From Paraphysoderma sedebokerense (taxonomy: Eukaryota; Blastocladiomycota; Physodermatomycetes; Physodermatales; Physodermataceae): a DNA stretch of 64,000 bases. The stretch spans positions 124,001 through 188,000 of the forward strand of contig JAHLJZ010000008.1 of assembly GCA_025602915.1 (NCBI GenBank), read 5' to 3'. Every line of letters begins with the position of its first letter. Position 1 is the stretch's first letter. Both the position numbers and the translations under genes were made by a program. Positions 1 to 12,414 of the stretch are shown here, one piece after another. Below the pieces are notes generated by a model. It searched no databases and was not told the DNA's origin. It was given only the letters and a program-made list of their open reading frames with translations.

Positions 1-266
1 CTTGCAACCATGAAGTGAAGTTGATGGGCGGAAGAATCGGCATTGCAACGGTACAGATAAATCTAGTTAATACTACGTTGAGTTGGCAGAACTTTGTTGT
101 TATAACTTCGTAGATGTGTTGCGGAGTGAGTTTAAAAACTTGCAGATAATCGGCACAACTCGGCCGTGGAGGTTCTCGGAAACTTTGATCCGGACTTTTG
201 ACATGAATACTTCTTCTATATCTTAAAGTCTCTGATCATTTATTTACATATTCATAAGCAATTACA

Positions 267-979
267 ATGACAGTTCCAACCGCCCATCCCAATTCAACTG
301 TCACTACCAAAATCGTTTCTACACTTGAAGAACGTCAAAAAGCCTATGACGTTCGATTCAAAGTATTTGTCGATGAGCAGGTAATTGGAAATTTCCAATT
401 CTACTAGAACCATTACCATCTATCCATATAATTTATGCCACCTTGACATCCCCTATTCAATTTAAAACCATTCAGAAAGTAAATCCGGATAATGAAATCG
501 ATGAAATAGACGATTCAGCAACTCACGTTCTTTTGATCCAACATTCGAGTTCAGCCTTGACTGGTAAATCAGAGGATAAAGTAATCGGAACTGTTAGAGT
601 CTACATTAAAGGCGACGGGGCTGAGCGTAAAGAAGAGAATAACAATTGGCAGCGGAACGGAAAGTTAGGACGGTTAGCTGTTTTAAAAGAAGAGCGAGGA
701 AAAGGTATCGATTTCAGTCTTTTTATTTCCGTTTCAATTCTCAAATCTAAGGGATCTTTATTTTGAATATCTTAAATTACTCTGTTACAATCAGGTTACG
801 GTAAGATATTAGTTCAAGAAGGCCACAATGTTCTTCGAAAACAAGGAATCCAACTCGTCATGATCCACGCTCAATGTGTAGCACGGAAATTTTACGAATC
901 TTGTGGCTACAAATGTCATGACGAAACGATATTTTACGAAGAAGGAATTCCTCATATTGCCATGACTGCAGAGATATAG
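267..979 (+). CDS. GNAT-family N-acetyltransferase (ElaA-like)
   Basis: Three exons (267-380, 476-704, 795-979) join in frame. Exon 1 carries the VRFKVFVDEQ block that opens many ElaA-type and fungal GNAT proteins. Exon 2 has the strand with GTVRVY and then the acetyl-CoA binding loop EERGKG, completed across intron 2 by GYGKILVQE. Exon 3 ends with the FYESCGYK motif typical of the GNAT C-terminal strand. The product is about 175 residues, the usual size for a stand-alone GNAT. It should transfer acetyl from acetyl-CoA to an amine; the substrate cannot be read from sequence. ATG 267 is chosen because the motif begins soon after it and no better start lies upstream. Intron 1 contains an ATG-less continuation of the exon 2 frame, which I treat as intronic. 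Confidence 0.85.
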
Positions 980-1383
980 ATGCTTCTCTTCTTGGGCCTT
1001 CTCGGTCATCCCAGAATTCGGGCTGTTAAAAATCATTTTAAGTTACATAGACTAAAAAGTTAATATTGCAAAGCATGATTTGCCTTTAAATCAATTATAC
1101 ATCTTTATTTAAAGTCGGGTCTTATAAAAAGGAGAACCATTACTATAAAAGCGCACGAAATGGACGAGATTACATCGGCTAACCAGAAACGTGAGGAGAC
1201 CGCCCACAATGCATTATAATGTTAAAGTCTTTCGAGTCGAGTGGAAGCGCCAGAATAGATAAGCCAATGGTATCAAATCAAATCACATATCAATCGCTAT
1301 GCGATGTGGATGAAGCGCGCCAAGTTTTTTCTAACACTACATTTGAGATATATGAATTTGCTTATCAGTGCTGCGATTCATCC
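980..1383. other. intergenic, no gene seen
   Basis: The 404 bp between the acetyltransferase and tRNA-Val hold no supported reading frame. Short frames on the minus strand over 809-1036 overlap the acetyltransferase coding exon and are shadows. Confidence 0.5.
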
Positions 1384-1471
1384 GTTTCCGTGGTGTAGTC
1401 GGTTATCACGTCTGTCTAACAGTTTAATCTGTGATCACAGACGGTCCCCAGTTCGAATCTGGGCGGAAACA
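1384..1471 (+). tRNA. tRNA-Val (AAC) with 14-nt intron
   Basis: A full cloverleaf can be drawn. The acceptor stem pairs GTTTCCG at the 5' end with CGGAAAC at 1464-1470, with discriminator A at 1471. The D arm has GTGTAGTCGGTTATCAC, the anticodon AAC is at 1418-1420, and the T arm has GGTTCGAATC-type bases (CCCAGTTCGAATCTGGG). The anticodon stem TCTGT/ACAGA closes only if 14 nt (1422-1435) are removed after position 37, the canonical place for a nuclear tRNA intron. CCA is not encoded, as expected for a eukaryote. Confidence 0.95.
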
Positions 1472-1708
1472 TATAGAAATCATTTTGTGGCAGAGTTCTG
1501 GTTCGAGTAGACGGGAATTGTGGCAGTGTTGACTAACTTTTTAGACAAGCATTCCACTAACAAAAGATTGTCGACGTGCGTGTGTATGTGATGCTGTGTT
1601 CTGTTGGCCCCCTCAGTTCATAATCCACCATTACTCAAAGATACCAGGCGTCCGATAGGCGCCATACGACATAAGAGTTACCCGGACTTCACGAGATTAA
1701 CGGTTTAT

Positions 1709-3657
1709 TCAGATTCTCAAGACCCAGCCTCGTAAGTACAATATAACAGATATTCCGGTCACGACGATAGTGTACATTGTAATAACTAAAAACGAATTAA
1801 AGGCAGACGTTGTTAAAGTGTTTATACTCATGTTGATTAAACCTGTGAATACGTTGGCCTACAGACGAAAGTGCAAAAGCGGGTCCTGTTAATTCGGCAA
1901 TAGCAAGGAGGCATAAAGAAAAAGGGGTACAACACGATTAAAAATGTGGCTAGTTGAGCTTGATTGACAGCTCTGAAAATTAATGGTGTGTAAGAGTTTT
2001 TGACGGCCAATTCAACCGCCAGAAACGCGATGATCACAACAGTGTTGAATGTTGCTATCCAATATATGAATGATAGATTTGCCTATTGGATTGAGTAGAA
2101 AAATAAGTTGTCAGAGTATTGAAAACGATTGGATAGATGAGGTGAAGCGTTTAATCCGCATACCATTCTGCGAGATACTGGAATACCTAAGACGTGCACA
2201 GCTACGAAATATGATAATCCGTATGCTACCGCATAACGTCCTAAAAGAGCAGGAGTCGATTCCCATTGCTTGAAAGACCTCGGTTTAGCAATTTCCATTC
2301 CGATTTCGACTCCGTGAAGCAATATTGAAGTATATCCTATCACAAACGCATTGTGAGCATCTAACAAAACTGGAATAAGTGAAAAAGTGAAACAATACCG
2401 AAAAAGCTAAGAATTCCTTCACGATTCATACTGATCAAATTATCTCTTGGAGCGTTCAAAATATAATCTGTTAAGCCAAACTGTAGTGACAGCTGGTAAA
2501 CTATGTTCGATCAACAATGGCTGTTAACGTTATGGTTCAAACCGACTAGTACAAGTTGACCCTGTTCAACCTACCAATAGAGACAATACCGCCCATCCAC
2601 ACATATCCAATATACGAATACAACAGCCGACACACAGATAAAGCGACAGGAAGCATCGCAAGGGTAAAGAAAAAGTTCCAATGAATTCCGTACTCTGTTT
2701 CGTGTTCCTAGATGATTCGATTCCATGAGTTTACCTGTTAATATAATTAATGATTGCCTCATATCACCTCTAACGCCATACCTGATAATTTGAAACCTTT
2801 ACTGTAGCCAATCTTATCAAACCCAATATCCATAGTGGAATCGTCTTCTTGATGGATCGAGTAATTATGGACGCATTTGACGTCGAACTTGGAGATAACG
2901 AAGAATGATAGTCGTGCAATTTCATGCCTGAAGAGACTGCCATTGAAAACACAAAACATCCAACGCCCACATCCATCTAATAGCATTGAAAATCTTAGAC
3001 AAGCTGAAACACAAGACACCACCAAAAGCAAGTCAACGAACCAACGAAGTTCCGTAGGTTTCTGTCTTAGCAAACCTCCTCGGAAAGATATCAAAGTCCA
3101 CGGCCAGAATACAGACAATAGTCATAACCATGATATAAGCTTTGTACACTGTCACGAAGGGTTTTTCAGTTTTAGATTGTAACTGTGTCAATAGCTCCCT
3201 TTCATCATCTTTTAGTTCAACCTGTCTTTGATTTCGGCTCAGTCGTGGACTTTGACGTCTCGATATATTTGGGGTTGATTCTGTACTTGGATTTGAAATA
3301 TAAATAATGAAAAGACTGAGTATAATGAGTGGTATCTCAGTATACGACGGTATGCAAATGGTGATTATCAGCGGCAATACGAGGACTACAAAATCGATAA
3401 GGAATTTGAGATAGTGAGGGCCTTTTGCCAAGTCGGGAAATCGGTTATGTATCAGTTTATGTATATAGCATGAGAACTGCCAAAGTTCATAATGAGAAAA
3501 TTATATCAATCAGTTTTTACACACGGCGGCACAGAGACAGAGTAAAGAACGGTGTTATTACTATTCCAATTGATATGATAAGGTTTATCTCAGATGCGGA
3601 GGATCCGGTAAGTCCCTTCACTCTTTCTTCCTTAATTCTTTTGTACTCAGAATCCAT
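1709..3657 (-). CDS. GWT1: Gwt1/PIG-W, GPI-anchor inositol acyltransferase
   Basis: Eight exons on the minus strand (3657-3525, 3385-3042, 2976-2782, 2707-2575, 2500-2399, 2336-2164, 2082-1936, 1858-1709) join in frame to about 458 residues, the normal size of the family. Diagnostic blocks appear in order: [12 protein letters not shown] near the N-terminus, [57 protein letters not shown] and [14 protein letters not shown] near the C-terminus. These match the Gwt1/PIG-W multi-pass ER membrane acyltransferase that palmitoylates inositol of GlcN-PI in GPI-anchor synthesis. Many hydrophobic segments fit about 13 membrane spans. ATG 3657 gives the short cytosolic head usual for the family. Confidence 0.95.
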
Positions 3658-4282
3658 CGGTATGAATTTGGGTAATTAACGTGGTAAATTGAATGCGCTG
3701 CCCAGAAATCTATGAATGGCGCCATCCAAGTCAACTGCTCAGAAGTTGCTATCACACAAATGTAGTTTTTAATTCTTTCAAGATTTATACACTTACTCCA
3801 TGACAAAGGCAAAATAACTCTTTCAAATTTCCAGTTTGAAGACTCTCAAAGCTATAATGTCGCTACAATTCTATTTATATTAGTAACATTTTTACTACAG
3901 TACATGACAACAACAGAAAACCGCGAGAAACCTCGGTTTGACATTTTCTGTTGGGCGAACAAATAAAGGATGTCGTTGATTCACGATGGAGTAAGTGAAT
4001 TCTTAACTGACGATTCAGTTGGGAACCTTATACTGAGAAAAGCTGGAACAAAGAAAGTGACAATATCAAAGGGGTAAAACGGCAAACATAATCACGCAAA
4101 ACCGATAAAAAAAAAGACAACTCAACGAACGTAGAATGAAAAAGAATACAGCAATTACAAGGTTATCAACATATTCGGGACACTATTTTTATCACTAGGC
4201 CCCCTCAATTCGACACATACATGCTCGAACATTTCACGTCAATCTTCCCTTGTGCTCTAGGTGCAATATCGCCATCACCAGC
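3658..4282. other. intergenic between GWT1 start and Pinin end
   Basis: These 625 bp hold the 5' flank of GWT1 and the 3' flank of the Pinin-like gene. I see no coding exon. The open stretch at 3618-3812 on the minus strand shows no family features and ends inside GWT1 exon 1 in the wrong frame. Confidence 0.5.
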
Positions 4283-5934
4283 TTAATCTTCTTGCGCTGT
4301 AGACTTGGAAGGACTAACTGATCGCTCCTTCTTCGGCGACGTACTCTTCTTGGGTGAAGTCGCTTCCGTGGGTGTCTGGTTTCGGTTTGGAGACGGATTG
4401 CGAGAGGATGAGGTATTTTCGCCTTTGGTTGTTTGCTGGGTTTCACTTTGGTCTTGAATTTGTTCCGAAACGTCAGATGTTTCTGCATTTTTGGGTTCGG
4501 CTTTACTAGGAGACGCAGAACGCCGAGGTGATGATTGCTTTCGCGGAGACACTGACCTGCGAGGGGAATCTTTATTTCGGGGGCTGGGATCGACATTGGA
4601 CGTATCGGTCCCTGGTTGCTGCGAAGCCTTGCCATTTTGTGTAGCATTTGCAGTTTCAACTTCCATGTGATCATCGTGTGATGGGTGATGTGCGGACTCG
4701 GTTTCTTCCGGTGTAGAGGTCTGATCTGCCGTTCTCAATGCTTCGCTGGTTTTCTCCTCGTGCGAATCCATTTTAACGTCACCATCAGCGTCCACGCCTT
4801 TCTTTTCACCGCTTTCTAATTCACGCTCCCGATCCATTTCCGCACTTTTAGCTTTCAGTTTCCAACGCTGTTGCTTAAGCTCTTTTAATTCTTGTTCAAG
4901 CTCTTCCTCTTCTTGCTGCCATTGCTTTTCCAATTTCTCCTTCTCTCGGGCCCATTCTCTTCTCTGCTCAGCTAAGATCTCTCGATGTTCCGGAATTAGT
5001 TTGGCCGGAAGATAATAAATTGAAGGGGATGTTTTTGTGCGAATGTAAGAGGTTAAGTGGTTGCGGTGAGCGAGAGTTGTTCGGGCCTATCGCAGGCAAA
5101 AAAAATTACGATTTCAACGGAGTTTGTTTAGTAACATTCTCAGGATGCAAGGTAACTGAGAGTGCATACCCCCCGCCTTCGTCTTTGCAATTCAGATAAT
5201 CTGTTTTCCGCTTCAATTCTCTTCTTGCGAGCTTCGTCCTCCACCTTCCTTTTGGCTTCGGCCGCTTCCCTCTCCTTCGCTAGTCGTTGATGGACATGTT
5301 GATCCACTTGTGATCTTGACTTGTTCTAAATGGAGGACAGTATATAGTATGTTAATATACGCAATCTGTAAAAATCAGTAAACCCTATATAACGCCATGA
5401 AATCGTACCGTTTCTTCAAACTTTTTATGGTCTTTTTGAAATTGCTTGAGAGTGCCAACAAGCATACCAAACATCCGTCGGCTTCGTTTCTTCAGATTCG
5501 GATCTTCAAGCTTGATCTTCTTATTGGGATGTTCATTATCTTTCTGATTCTAAAATAAACAAGATGGAAAAGTCCCATTCAGTTTCAAAAGACAAAAAAT
5601 TAGCTGTTCAAAATCGATCGACAAATTAGGGAGAAACTGCTCCAACTATAACAGACAGATTATTCAAATTACCTCGACATTATCGGCATCCTCTTTGGCA
5701 TTGTCTGCACTATGTCCGTCTCCATCTTGATTGACGTTATCCTCGGAGCCTGGTTGAATATGGTTTTGGTCACTTCGCTGGGGTTCATCGTCCTGTTGAT
5801 CTTCTTCGAGAGGCCGCTTTCGAGATACTTCGTAGTCGGAAGGATCAGTTCTATGAGTAGCACAATAGAGTATTCTTATTAGTATTATATATAGTAGTGG
5901 TATACCTTTCGATATTTTTCAATGCGTTCGTCAT
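4283..5934 (-). CDS. PNN: Pinin/SDK/memA-domain protein (splicing factor-like)
   Basis: Five exons (5934-5906, 5850-5673, 5549-5409, 5325-5170, 5086-4283) join in frame to about 435 residues. The middle carries the pinin/SDK/memA signature: KKRSRRMFGMLVGTLKQF, followed by a highly charged helix through HQRLAKEREAAEAKRK and the REWAREKEKLEKQW coil. The N-terminus is acidic and Gln/Asn-rich. The C-terminus is low complexity with repeated SPR/SPK units (for example SPRRSVSPRKQSSPRRSASP), typical of nuclear RS-like proteins. In animals Pinin associates with the exon-junction/ASAP-related splicing machinery; the role here is inferred from the domain. ATG 5934 is chosen because only this frame joins exon 2 without a shift; an ATG 12 bp upstream is out of frame. 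Confidence 0.85.
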
Positions 5935-6283
5935 TTCGGGGCATTAGCAACCACAGTGGAACAGAAGGAAGGGCGAACAGTCCATAGAGACGGATCCCAA
6001 GTACGATATGGATACTCTACCTTTCTTCAACAACAGTGGACATCATCAGAGAAGGGGGGTAGAGAGGAAGAGAAAGAAGATCGGTTGATGCAAGTATTGG
6101 AAAGAAGATTGCGAATGAGGAATGAGAGAGAGGAAAGTTCCTCCTTGTTTGGCTGTTTGTTTCCGTTTGGGCGCATCGCTCCATCCATTCCACAACGGAT
6201 ATTGCAAAACATCTTTATTCAATCCATCTTTATTTAATCCATCGGCAACAGCTCTCTCGATCATTGTATGACACTTATTGACA
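5935..6283. promoter_or_regulatory. divergent promoter region, Pinin / SAP protein
   Basis: 349 bp separate the start codons of two divergently transcribed genes, so both promoters must lie here. No specific factor site is recognisable. Open frames at 5956-6237 (+) and 6027-6369 (-) run against each other and have no recognisable motif. Confidence 0.4.
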
Positions 6284-9280
6284 ATGTTTTCTGTTGAGTC
6301 TCCTCCCTCGAAGGATCTCCTGTCAAAGAAAACAGTCGTCGAACTTCGGCAGATCTGCAGGGATCTCAAAATTCAGGTTCTCTGGCTCCTTTAATTGCTA
6401 TCTCTGACACATACATCTACAATCCCATACCTGATTTTTCTATATACAATGCAATTGTCACTGACGGCATTTGATTATCTGCTCTTTTTTCATATTGAAA
6501 GCAAGCGAAAATTCCAAAGCCAGTCTTGATAGAACGAATCTTGATACACTTTGGTGTCGCAGTGGAAGCGACAGAGGCGGATAGACAGCCAGGGGAGAAA
6601 CGAAAATCAACAACTCAGAAAAAATCAAATTCAAAGAAGCCAAAGATCACCAATGATTCAACGAGCGCCGATGGAACGCTGCCCATGATTTCTACTTCCG
6701 CGTATTCGGGTCCATCCCCAATATCCTCTTTGTCGGCATCTTTGACTGCCACCTCTGTGCCTATTTTCACTCAAGCAGAGAGTGCCGCGGGTGCTACCTC
6801 CGTCCTAGGATCCATGGAGCCTGTCTTTTCGGCGATTGCTGCTCCTGTCACGTCAGAACCTGATGCCTCAACCTCTACTAATGCAATTGAACCATCATCA
6901 ACGGTTTCAAAGTCTGATACTTTGATATCATCAATATCTTTTCCCGAAATGAACATTCCCTCTGGGATATCTTCATCTCAGGCAGCCAAATCAGGCTTTA
7001 ATTCTGCGGCAGGTGTTGCCAGCGTTGAAGATCAAAGCAGGAAGACCTTATTGGACCCAAACCTTTGCAAGAAGCAAAACACTAATTCTAATGATACCGT
7101 CGGCATAAACATCAAGGACTTCAATAAACGGCTGCCCCAAAAGATTAGCAGCATATCGGCTTCCCAGACACCTATTAGCACTGTTCGCAAAAAGCAAGCA
7201 GTCACTTCGAAGATGGGTACTTCTACCACCAAATTGACGTCCCTTTCCAAAGATAAGGAAGGCAAATCTCCTATTACACCGACATTATTTCCAGCTAAAG
7301 ATGCGACAGCGCCAGCCAACCATAAAAAATTCAACGTTCCGTTGACTTCTAACGGTATGCCCGCATTCGTATCTGTCATCTCGCATCCCTTTTCCAGGCC
7401 ATCCGTGGCGTCGACAGAACCTTCAAAGGCAAACGTATCGAAAAATCTGAAGACAAGCACAACCAAATTCACACCTGCACCCAGATTTATTGCTCCAAGG
7501 CCGATCAAATCAGCATCCCAGGTTCCAAATTTACCCGCGGAAGGGAATCCCAAATCGTGTTGCAGTTCAAGGTTAAGTCATCCTTATCCAAGGCTCGATT
7601 GTACTATTTCCTTTCCCAAGCTCGATCATGTTTTGAGCGATCCTTTGAGTGAAGTTCTCGCTTTGGTTTTAGCTTATCTTGACATCTCATTGGTCTGTCA
7701 AGTAGAATGTTGGAGTAAAATTTCGAGAATAAGCGGTAAGAATACACAAGGCTCATATTCTATTCTATCTGTGCTAACGAAAATAACCTTACTACGGCAG
7801 CTCTCCATTCATATCGCCATCGTTTGAAATTGGAGTTTCCAGGTAAACGGAGCGATCTTGTCATGAAGATCCACGGGAAGGAAGCATCATTCAAACAGTA
7901 CTATATCCACAGATACAAGGAGTACGCACGTAACATCAAGTTGCTAAAATCCAGTTGGACGATGAGGCTCTGGCAGTCCCTGAAAGATCAACTCGAACAT
8001 CCGATGTACACTAATCCTTTCAACGAAGTCCCCAAGTCGGTCTACGAACCGATCATGAATCACCAGTACTTCGTATCCGATCGTATAATGCGTTCGCCAG
8101 ATTCGGAATACCAATTATTGACAGCTTTTAAAGTTTACTCGTACTCTCTGTTCATGTCTTTAATGAAGCCAAGAACCACCCATATCCTTCTTGAAGTGGG
8201 AAGGATCTTGGATGTGGTATATGATGAGTCGTCTTCGAATGAGCTGGTGAGAGTGTTGCGAAAATCTTGTGTCGTCAGAGATGACAAGATCGAAATCGTG
8301 AAGGAATGGTGTTGGGCATTGGGTAATGGTGTTTTTTTGATGGTTTCTTCGACAATGCATATTGATAAAGTAACAGGTTTCTGAAGCTTCACATGGTGAG
8401 ATTATAGCTACCGACGCCGACAACTCTACTATTACATGGACTATTCCAGCGAAGATTTCGACCACGAAACTTCCCCCAAGATGGCAATCTTTCCTAACTA
8501 AAGCTTCTCGTCCTAGTAAAATTCCCCCCGAGACATTCCCGTATCCAAACCTTCTGAAGAAGATAACCACAAAGGACGAGTCATACCCCCACAGCATTCA
8601 CAAGCGACTCACTTTCCACTCCAATCCAGACAAATTCACAACAGCAACAGTTTACATTCTTGCAAATTGCAGCGGATTAACCGGCTGTGCGGAATTTTCT
8701 TTTCCCGCTATCCCACGCACTATTGACCCAAAACTATTATTCTTCCAAACTACAAACTCTATAAACACTTCAACTTCACATTCCAAAAGCTCGTTCTCTC
8801 CAAATTCTAGTGGGTCCCTTGTTTCTGAACATTCTCATGCTCGTGAAAACTGGAACCCCAGAACCAAATCTCAACATAAAATGGACAATCTGTTGTTTCT
8901 ATCAGTTGAGTCGTCCGAGATCGTCGAGTCTGTTCATTTCGATGGGTTGGTAAATGAACTGGCCATCGTGCATACGATTGGTTGCGAAGGGTTTTACGTC
9001 CTACGGTATACCGGTAACGTGATTGGTACATCATTCTTTCCCCCTCTTCAACTCTTTTTTTCGATGTTTGTTATTTGGCTCTTCGGAATCAGTATTGACA
9101 CCAAATTTGGTTCCGGATTAAGGTACAGTTGATGATGGTATTTCATTGCTGTATCAACGATTATTGAACTGCACGGAGGCAGGGAAACCTGTTAGTCGTA
9201 ATGTACGTGTTGATGAACCTGGCGACTGTGATAATTTATGGAAAGAATATTTTAATGGTGGGTTACGCGGAGAAGTTTGA
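6284..9280 (+). CDS. SAP-domain protein with F-box-like segment, function unknown
   Basis: Five exons (6284-6376, 6502-7735, 7801-8322, 8387-9013, about 9129-9280) join in phase to about 875 residues. The N-terminus reads KKTVVELRQICRDLKI, then across intron 1 VLIERILIHFG: a SAP motif, a helix-turn-helix DNA/RNA-binding element. A Lys-rich stretch (KRKSTTQKKSNSKKPK) follows and could be a nuclear localisation signal, then a long Ser/Thr/Pro-rich linker to about residue 390. Next comes DPLSEVLALVLAYLDISLVCQV and, across intron 2, SALHSYRHRLKLEF, which resembles an F-box. The C-terminal half is globular-looking but I recognise no family. If the F-box is real, it would be an SCF substrate receptor acting on chromatin or RNA; that is inference. 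The last acceptor could lie 6 bp upstream, adding two residues. Confidence 0.7.
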
Positions 9281-9498
9281 CGTTTGTTCAAATCGTCAAT
9301 GAGGTTTATACTTTTAACGGAAATAAAAAGGCTTTTTTTTCTATTCGATCTAAATTATTTCGGTTTATTATCTATCTATAGTATCGAACGGTTTAAAAAT
9401 CAGATCTAAGTAATACAGCCATGAATTACTACAGAGATACAAAAATTTCTATAATATCTTAGCGTATTTTATGTATAAGTATGTGACTCTAAGCAATT

Positions 9499-11521
9499 CT
9501 AAGAAAATTGCAGGTTATCCTGTTCTGGTTGGATATACACACTCTGAATATCCGTCCACACATCCATTTTTTGAACCCTAACGTTCCCTTTTTCCACCAT
9601 GAACTCAGCGCCACAACTCTCCTTTGACAATGGGTAAACTCTACTAGTCAACACAAATTTATCGTTCACGTAAACCTCTGCAACGGATTTATCCACAAAC
9701 ATTCTAATTCTCACGTCTTCGGGTTTACCAGACTGATCATGGTACATTGGGACCACCCCGGACTCGGTTTGAGTACTGTAAGCTTGTTCGACTTCTGGGG
9801 TGGAGTACCTCGTTAAGGAGAGGGTAGAATTGGAGGTGTCGAATTTCACAGTTGCGTGTTCTTCTTCGCCGTTTGAGTTTTTGAATATTTTGAATCCAAA
9901 TACGGAATTTGCTTCGGAAACTTCAAAGATTGAGTCAACTTCAAAGGAGCAAGAAGTTGGCAAGTCTACTGCACTGGATTTGGTAACAACGGAGCCAGGT
10001 TTGAGTGGGGCAACGTGCTGAGCGAATTTTCGTAGAAGTTTGGTTTCTTTCATGGGACGGATGGTGAGGGTGGATACTGAGGTGGGTTGAGAAGTGGTAG
10101 GGTTGTAAACGGTTTGTTTCTCGATGGAGATTTCACGCGGCAGAGTTTGCATGCCTGCCCATGCATGTTTGAATTTTGGTTTTCCGTCACCTTCTTCTGG
10201 AATCCAACTAAGTTTGAAATGAAAGACAGAGAAATGTTAGGTTACATATGCGCAAAATAAATGGCGGGTACAGCGAATTGAAAAATTACCCCATAGTGAT
10301 GACACGGTTATCAGAGGAAAGTCGGTGTTGGTTGAAAGCGTACACGTAGCCGTGATCAAATCGACTGTAATGCTCGGCAACGTAGCGCAGGACGTTATTG
10401 TCAGCATCATAAGTATAATTTCCGAGTGCGTAGATAGCAGCATGTTCGTAGTGTTTCGCCGTTGAGACTGAATCGAATAGGAAAACGGTGAGCGGACTAG
10501 GAACTATGAAAGGACAGGTAGAAAGCAGGGAGTTACCTTGTGCACCAAATAAAAGCATTACATCTTCACCAAACTCCATGAGACTGGCGCACTCCATGTT
10601 CAGGCCAAAGTAAACCGATTCCTCCTCCATTTCATGCCAGTACATCGGCTCTATTTTGCCGTCTTTTCCATTTTCGATCCAGTTTACTAAATCATACGAA
10701 CGGTAGAAGAATGTAGCTTGACCCTTTCCTTTCAAGCCGCCACTGACAACCATGTAATATCCTCCTTCTTTACCAAACATGGAGTCCAACTTTTCTGATC
10801 GAAACACAAAGGGGTCTCGAAAGCCAGTAACTGTGAATGGTTTGGGTGGGCCAGGAATGACAGCCTGGGGAAGTTTGGTCCATTCATTAAGATCCGGATC
10901 TGTAGAGTAGGCAAGGACTTGTGTCTCGGCCCCCCAATGGTAGTCTGCCCGAATATCTAGCGGCAACCTAGTGATCCCCGTGTAGAAAGCTGTGGGGTAT
11001 CCTTTATAGCCATTTGCTAATACTGAACCGGTAAAAATTGATAATTTATCGTCTTCGATAGAGGGCTTTTCAAAGAAAAGAAAGAAGAGGTGAGTCAGAA
11101 CGGGATCATTACTTGGCAAAGCCCACGATCTGCAGGAAATAAAATCTATGTACTTTGATTGCGACAGGCAAATCTTTCCAGCGAATCATATCCTTACTAA
11201 CGGCATGACCCCACAAAAGAGGAGGCTGCCAAACCGCGGATTGAGCAGAGAATTGATAAAATAAGTGGTATTTTTGGTCTTTATCATTGTAAAATAAGAT
11301 GGGATCGTTCATCCATGATCGTGGAGAAACGAAATGGTATATCGGTCTACACGGTGATGAGTTGAGTAAGAGAGATAGACTACAATACACTGTGATCTAA
11401 CACACCTATGCTCGTCGACGTCTGAAGGTAGTCGTTTCATCGGCACATCCATTTCAGAGGCGAACGACCTGGCAAGGAACAAGGACAAAATCGCGAACAA
11501 GGCGGCCACAGAACGGATCAT
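9499..11521 (-). CDS. Secreted beta-fructofuranosidase (GH32 invertase)
   Basis: Five exons (11521-11406, 11346-11154, 11065-10537, 10467-10290, 10207-9499) join to about 574 residues. A hydrophobic signal peptide (MIRSVAALFAILSLFLARSF) precedes the GH32 five-blade propeller. The nucleophile motif is SWMNDPILFY, the transition-state stabiliser motif is TGFRDPFVF, and the acid/base Glu lies in NMECASLME. HAWAGMQTLPREI leads into the C-terminal beta-sandwich. The enzyme should hydrolyse terminal beta-fructosides such as sucrose outside the cell. The Asn that often follows NDP in plant and yeast invertases is Ile here, which is tolerated in several fungal GH32 clades. The gene converges on the SAP gene and diverges from polyubiquitin. 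Confidence 0.93.
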
Positions 11522-12414
11522 GACTGATTTTGGCTAACTTCAACAGAGTTATTCTCCTTCAAGAGTACGAAGCCTGCTATTAAGTACTTCTCAAAAATTC
11601 TACTGCCCCTCTTTGTTTTGCGGGCCGTGGTGATCGTTGCGGCCAACATGGGGAAGGAAAAGCTTATTACGGTTTCCATATTGTCAGACAACTGTCCCCG
11701 AAAAGGCCATGGCTACAGTAGTGAGTTTCGGGTTAATGTGAAATGGAGAGGAATAACGGACGCACACAATATCCACAGTTGACACACAATGTCACTCCGA
11801 AACAGAAGGTGCAAGTCCGCACACCAAGAGTGGAAGAATGCATGCTCCGATTCTCTGGCGACCGCATTGACAATCGCTGCACGAGGCGACCTCATCGCAC
11901 TTCGGGCCAAATTATGTCTGAATTCCACATTAAATTTTGCTAATTTTGGATGTAGTCATTTGACCAACAATCAGATGCAGAGTAACGACTTGACGTTATA
12001 TGTAGAGCAGATGCCACAGAAGAATGATGAATTTGAATTGCTAATCAATTGCACGAGGTTCTCTGGATCATACTGCTTCTTACGCCTTTCCGAAATTGCG
12101 CAAATTCAGGGCTGAGCAGAATATTTTCACAATTGCAGATTGCAGAATACTGCCCTTTGCAGTTAGTGAAACACTGAATGATGAAAGACTGTGGATGGCT
12201 GCAATGGACAATCAATTATTCTGGATGAAAGTCTCTAATATGAATCAAAATTCTGCCGGCAATTGAGTGGACTGCAGCGATGTAAAGTTGACGGTTGGAT
12301 AACACCCTTGTGCTGTTGAAGGTCAAAATCAATTTTACAATGTTGGCCCATTCATCATGTTATATACAGAAATGAGTAATCGAGCGAGGAAGGATGAAGA
12401 AGCAGAGGGAAGCG
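11522..12414. other. intergenic, no supported gene
   Basis: This stretch contains the GH32 5' flank and the distal promoter side of polyubiquitin. Overlapping open frames at 11713-11943 (both strands) and 11789-12115 (+) have no recognisable domain and no splice partners, so I do not call a gene. Confidence 0.45.

Noticed and set aside
4234-4674. 146-codon minus-strand frame inside the Pinin gene
   Set aside because: Same strand but shifted frame over the repetitive SP/RS-rich tail; its Pro/Arg/Lys composition reflects the repeats.
7032-7553. 173-codon minus-strand frame
   Set aside because: It is antisense to the Ser/Thr-rich linker of the SAP/F-box-like gene, whose exons join in phase on the plus strand. 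It has no motif.
11789-12115. 108-codon plus-strand frame upstream of polyubiquitin
   Set aside because: No recognisable domain, overlapped by a second frame, and no splice continuation.
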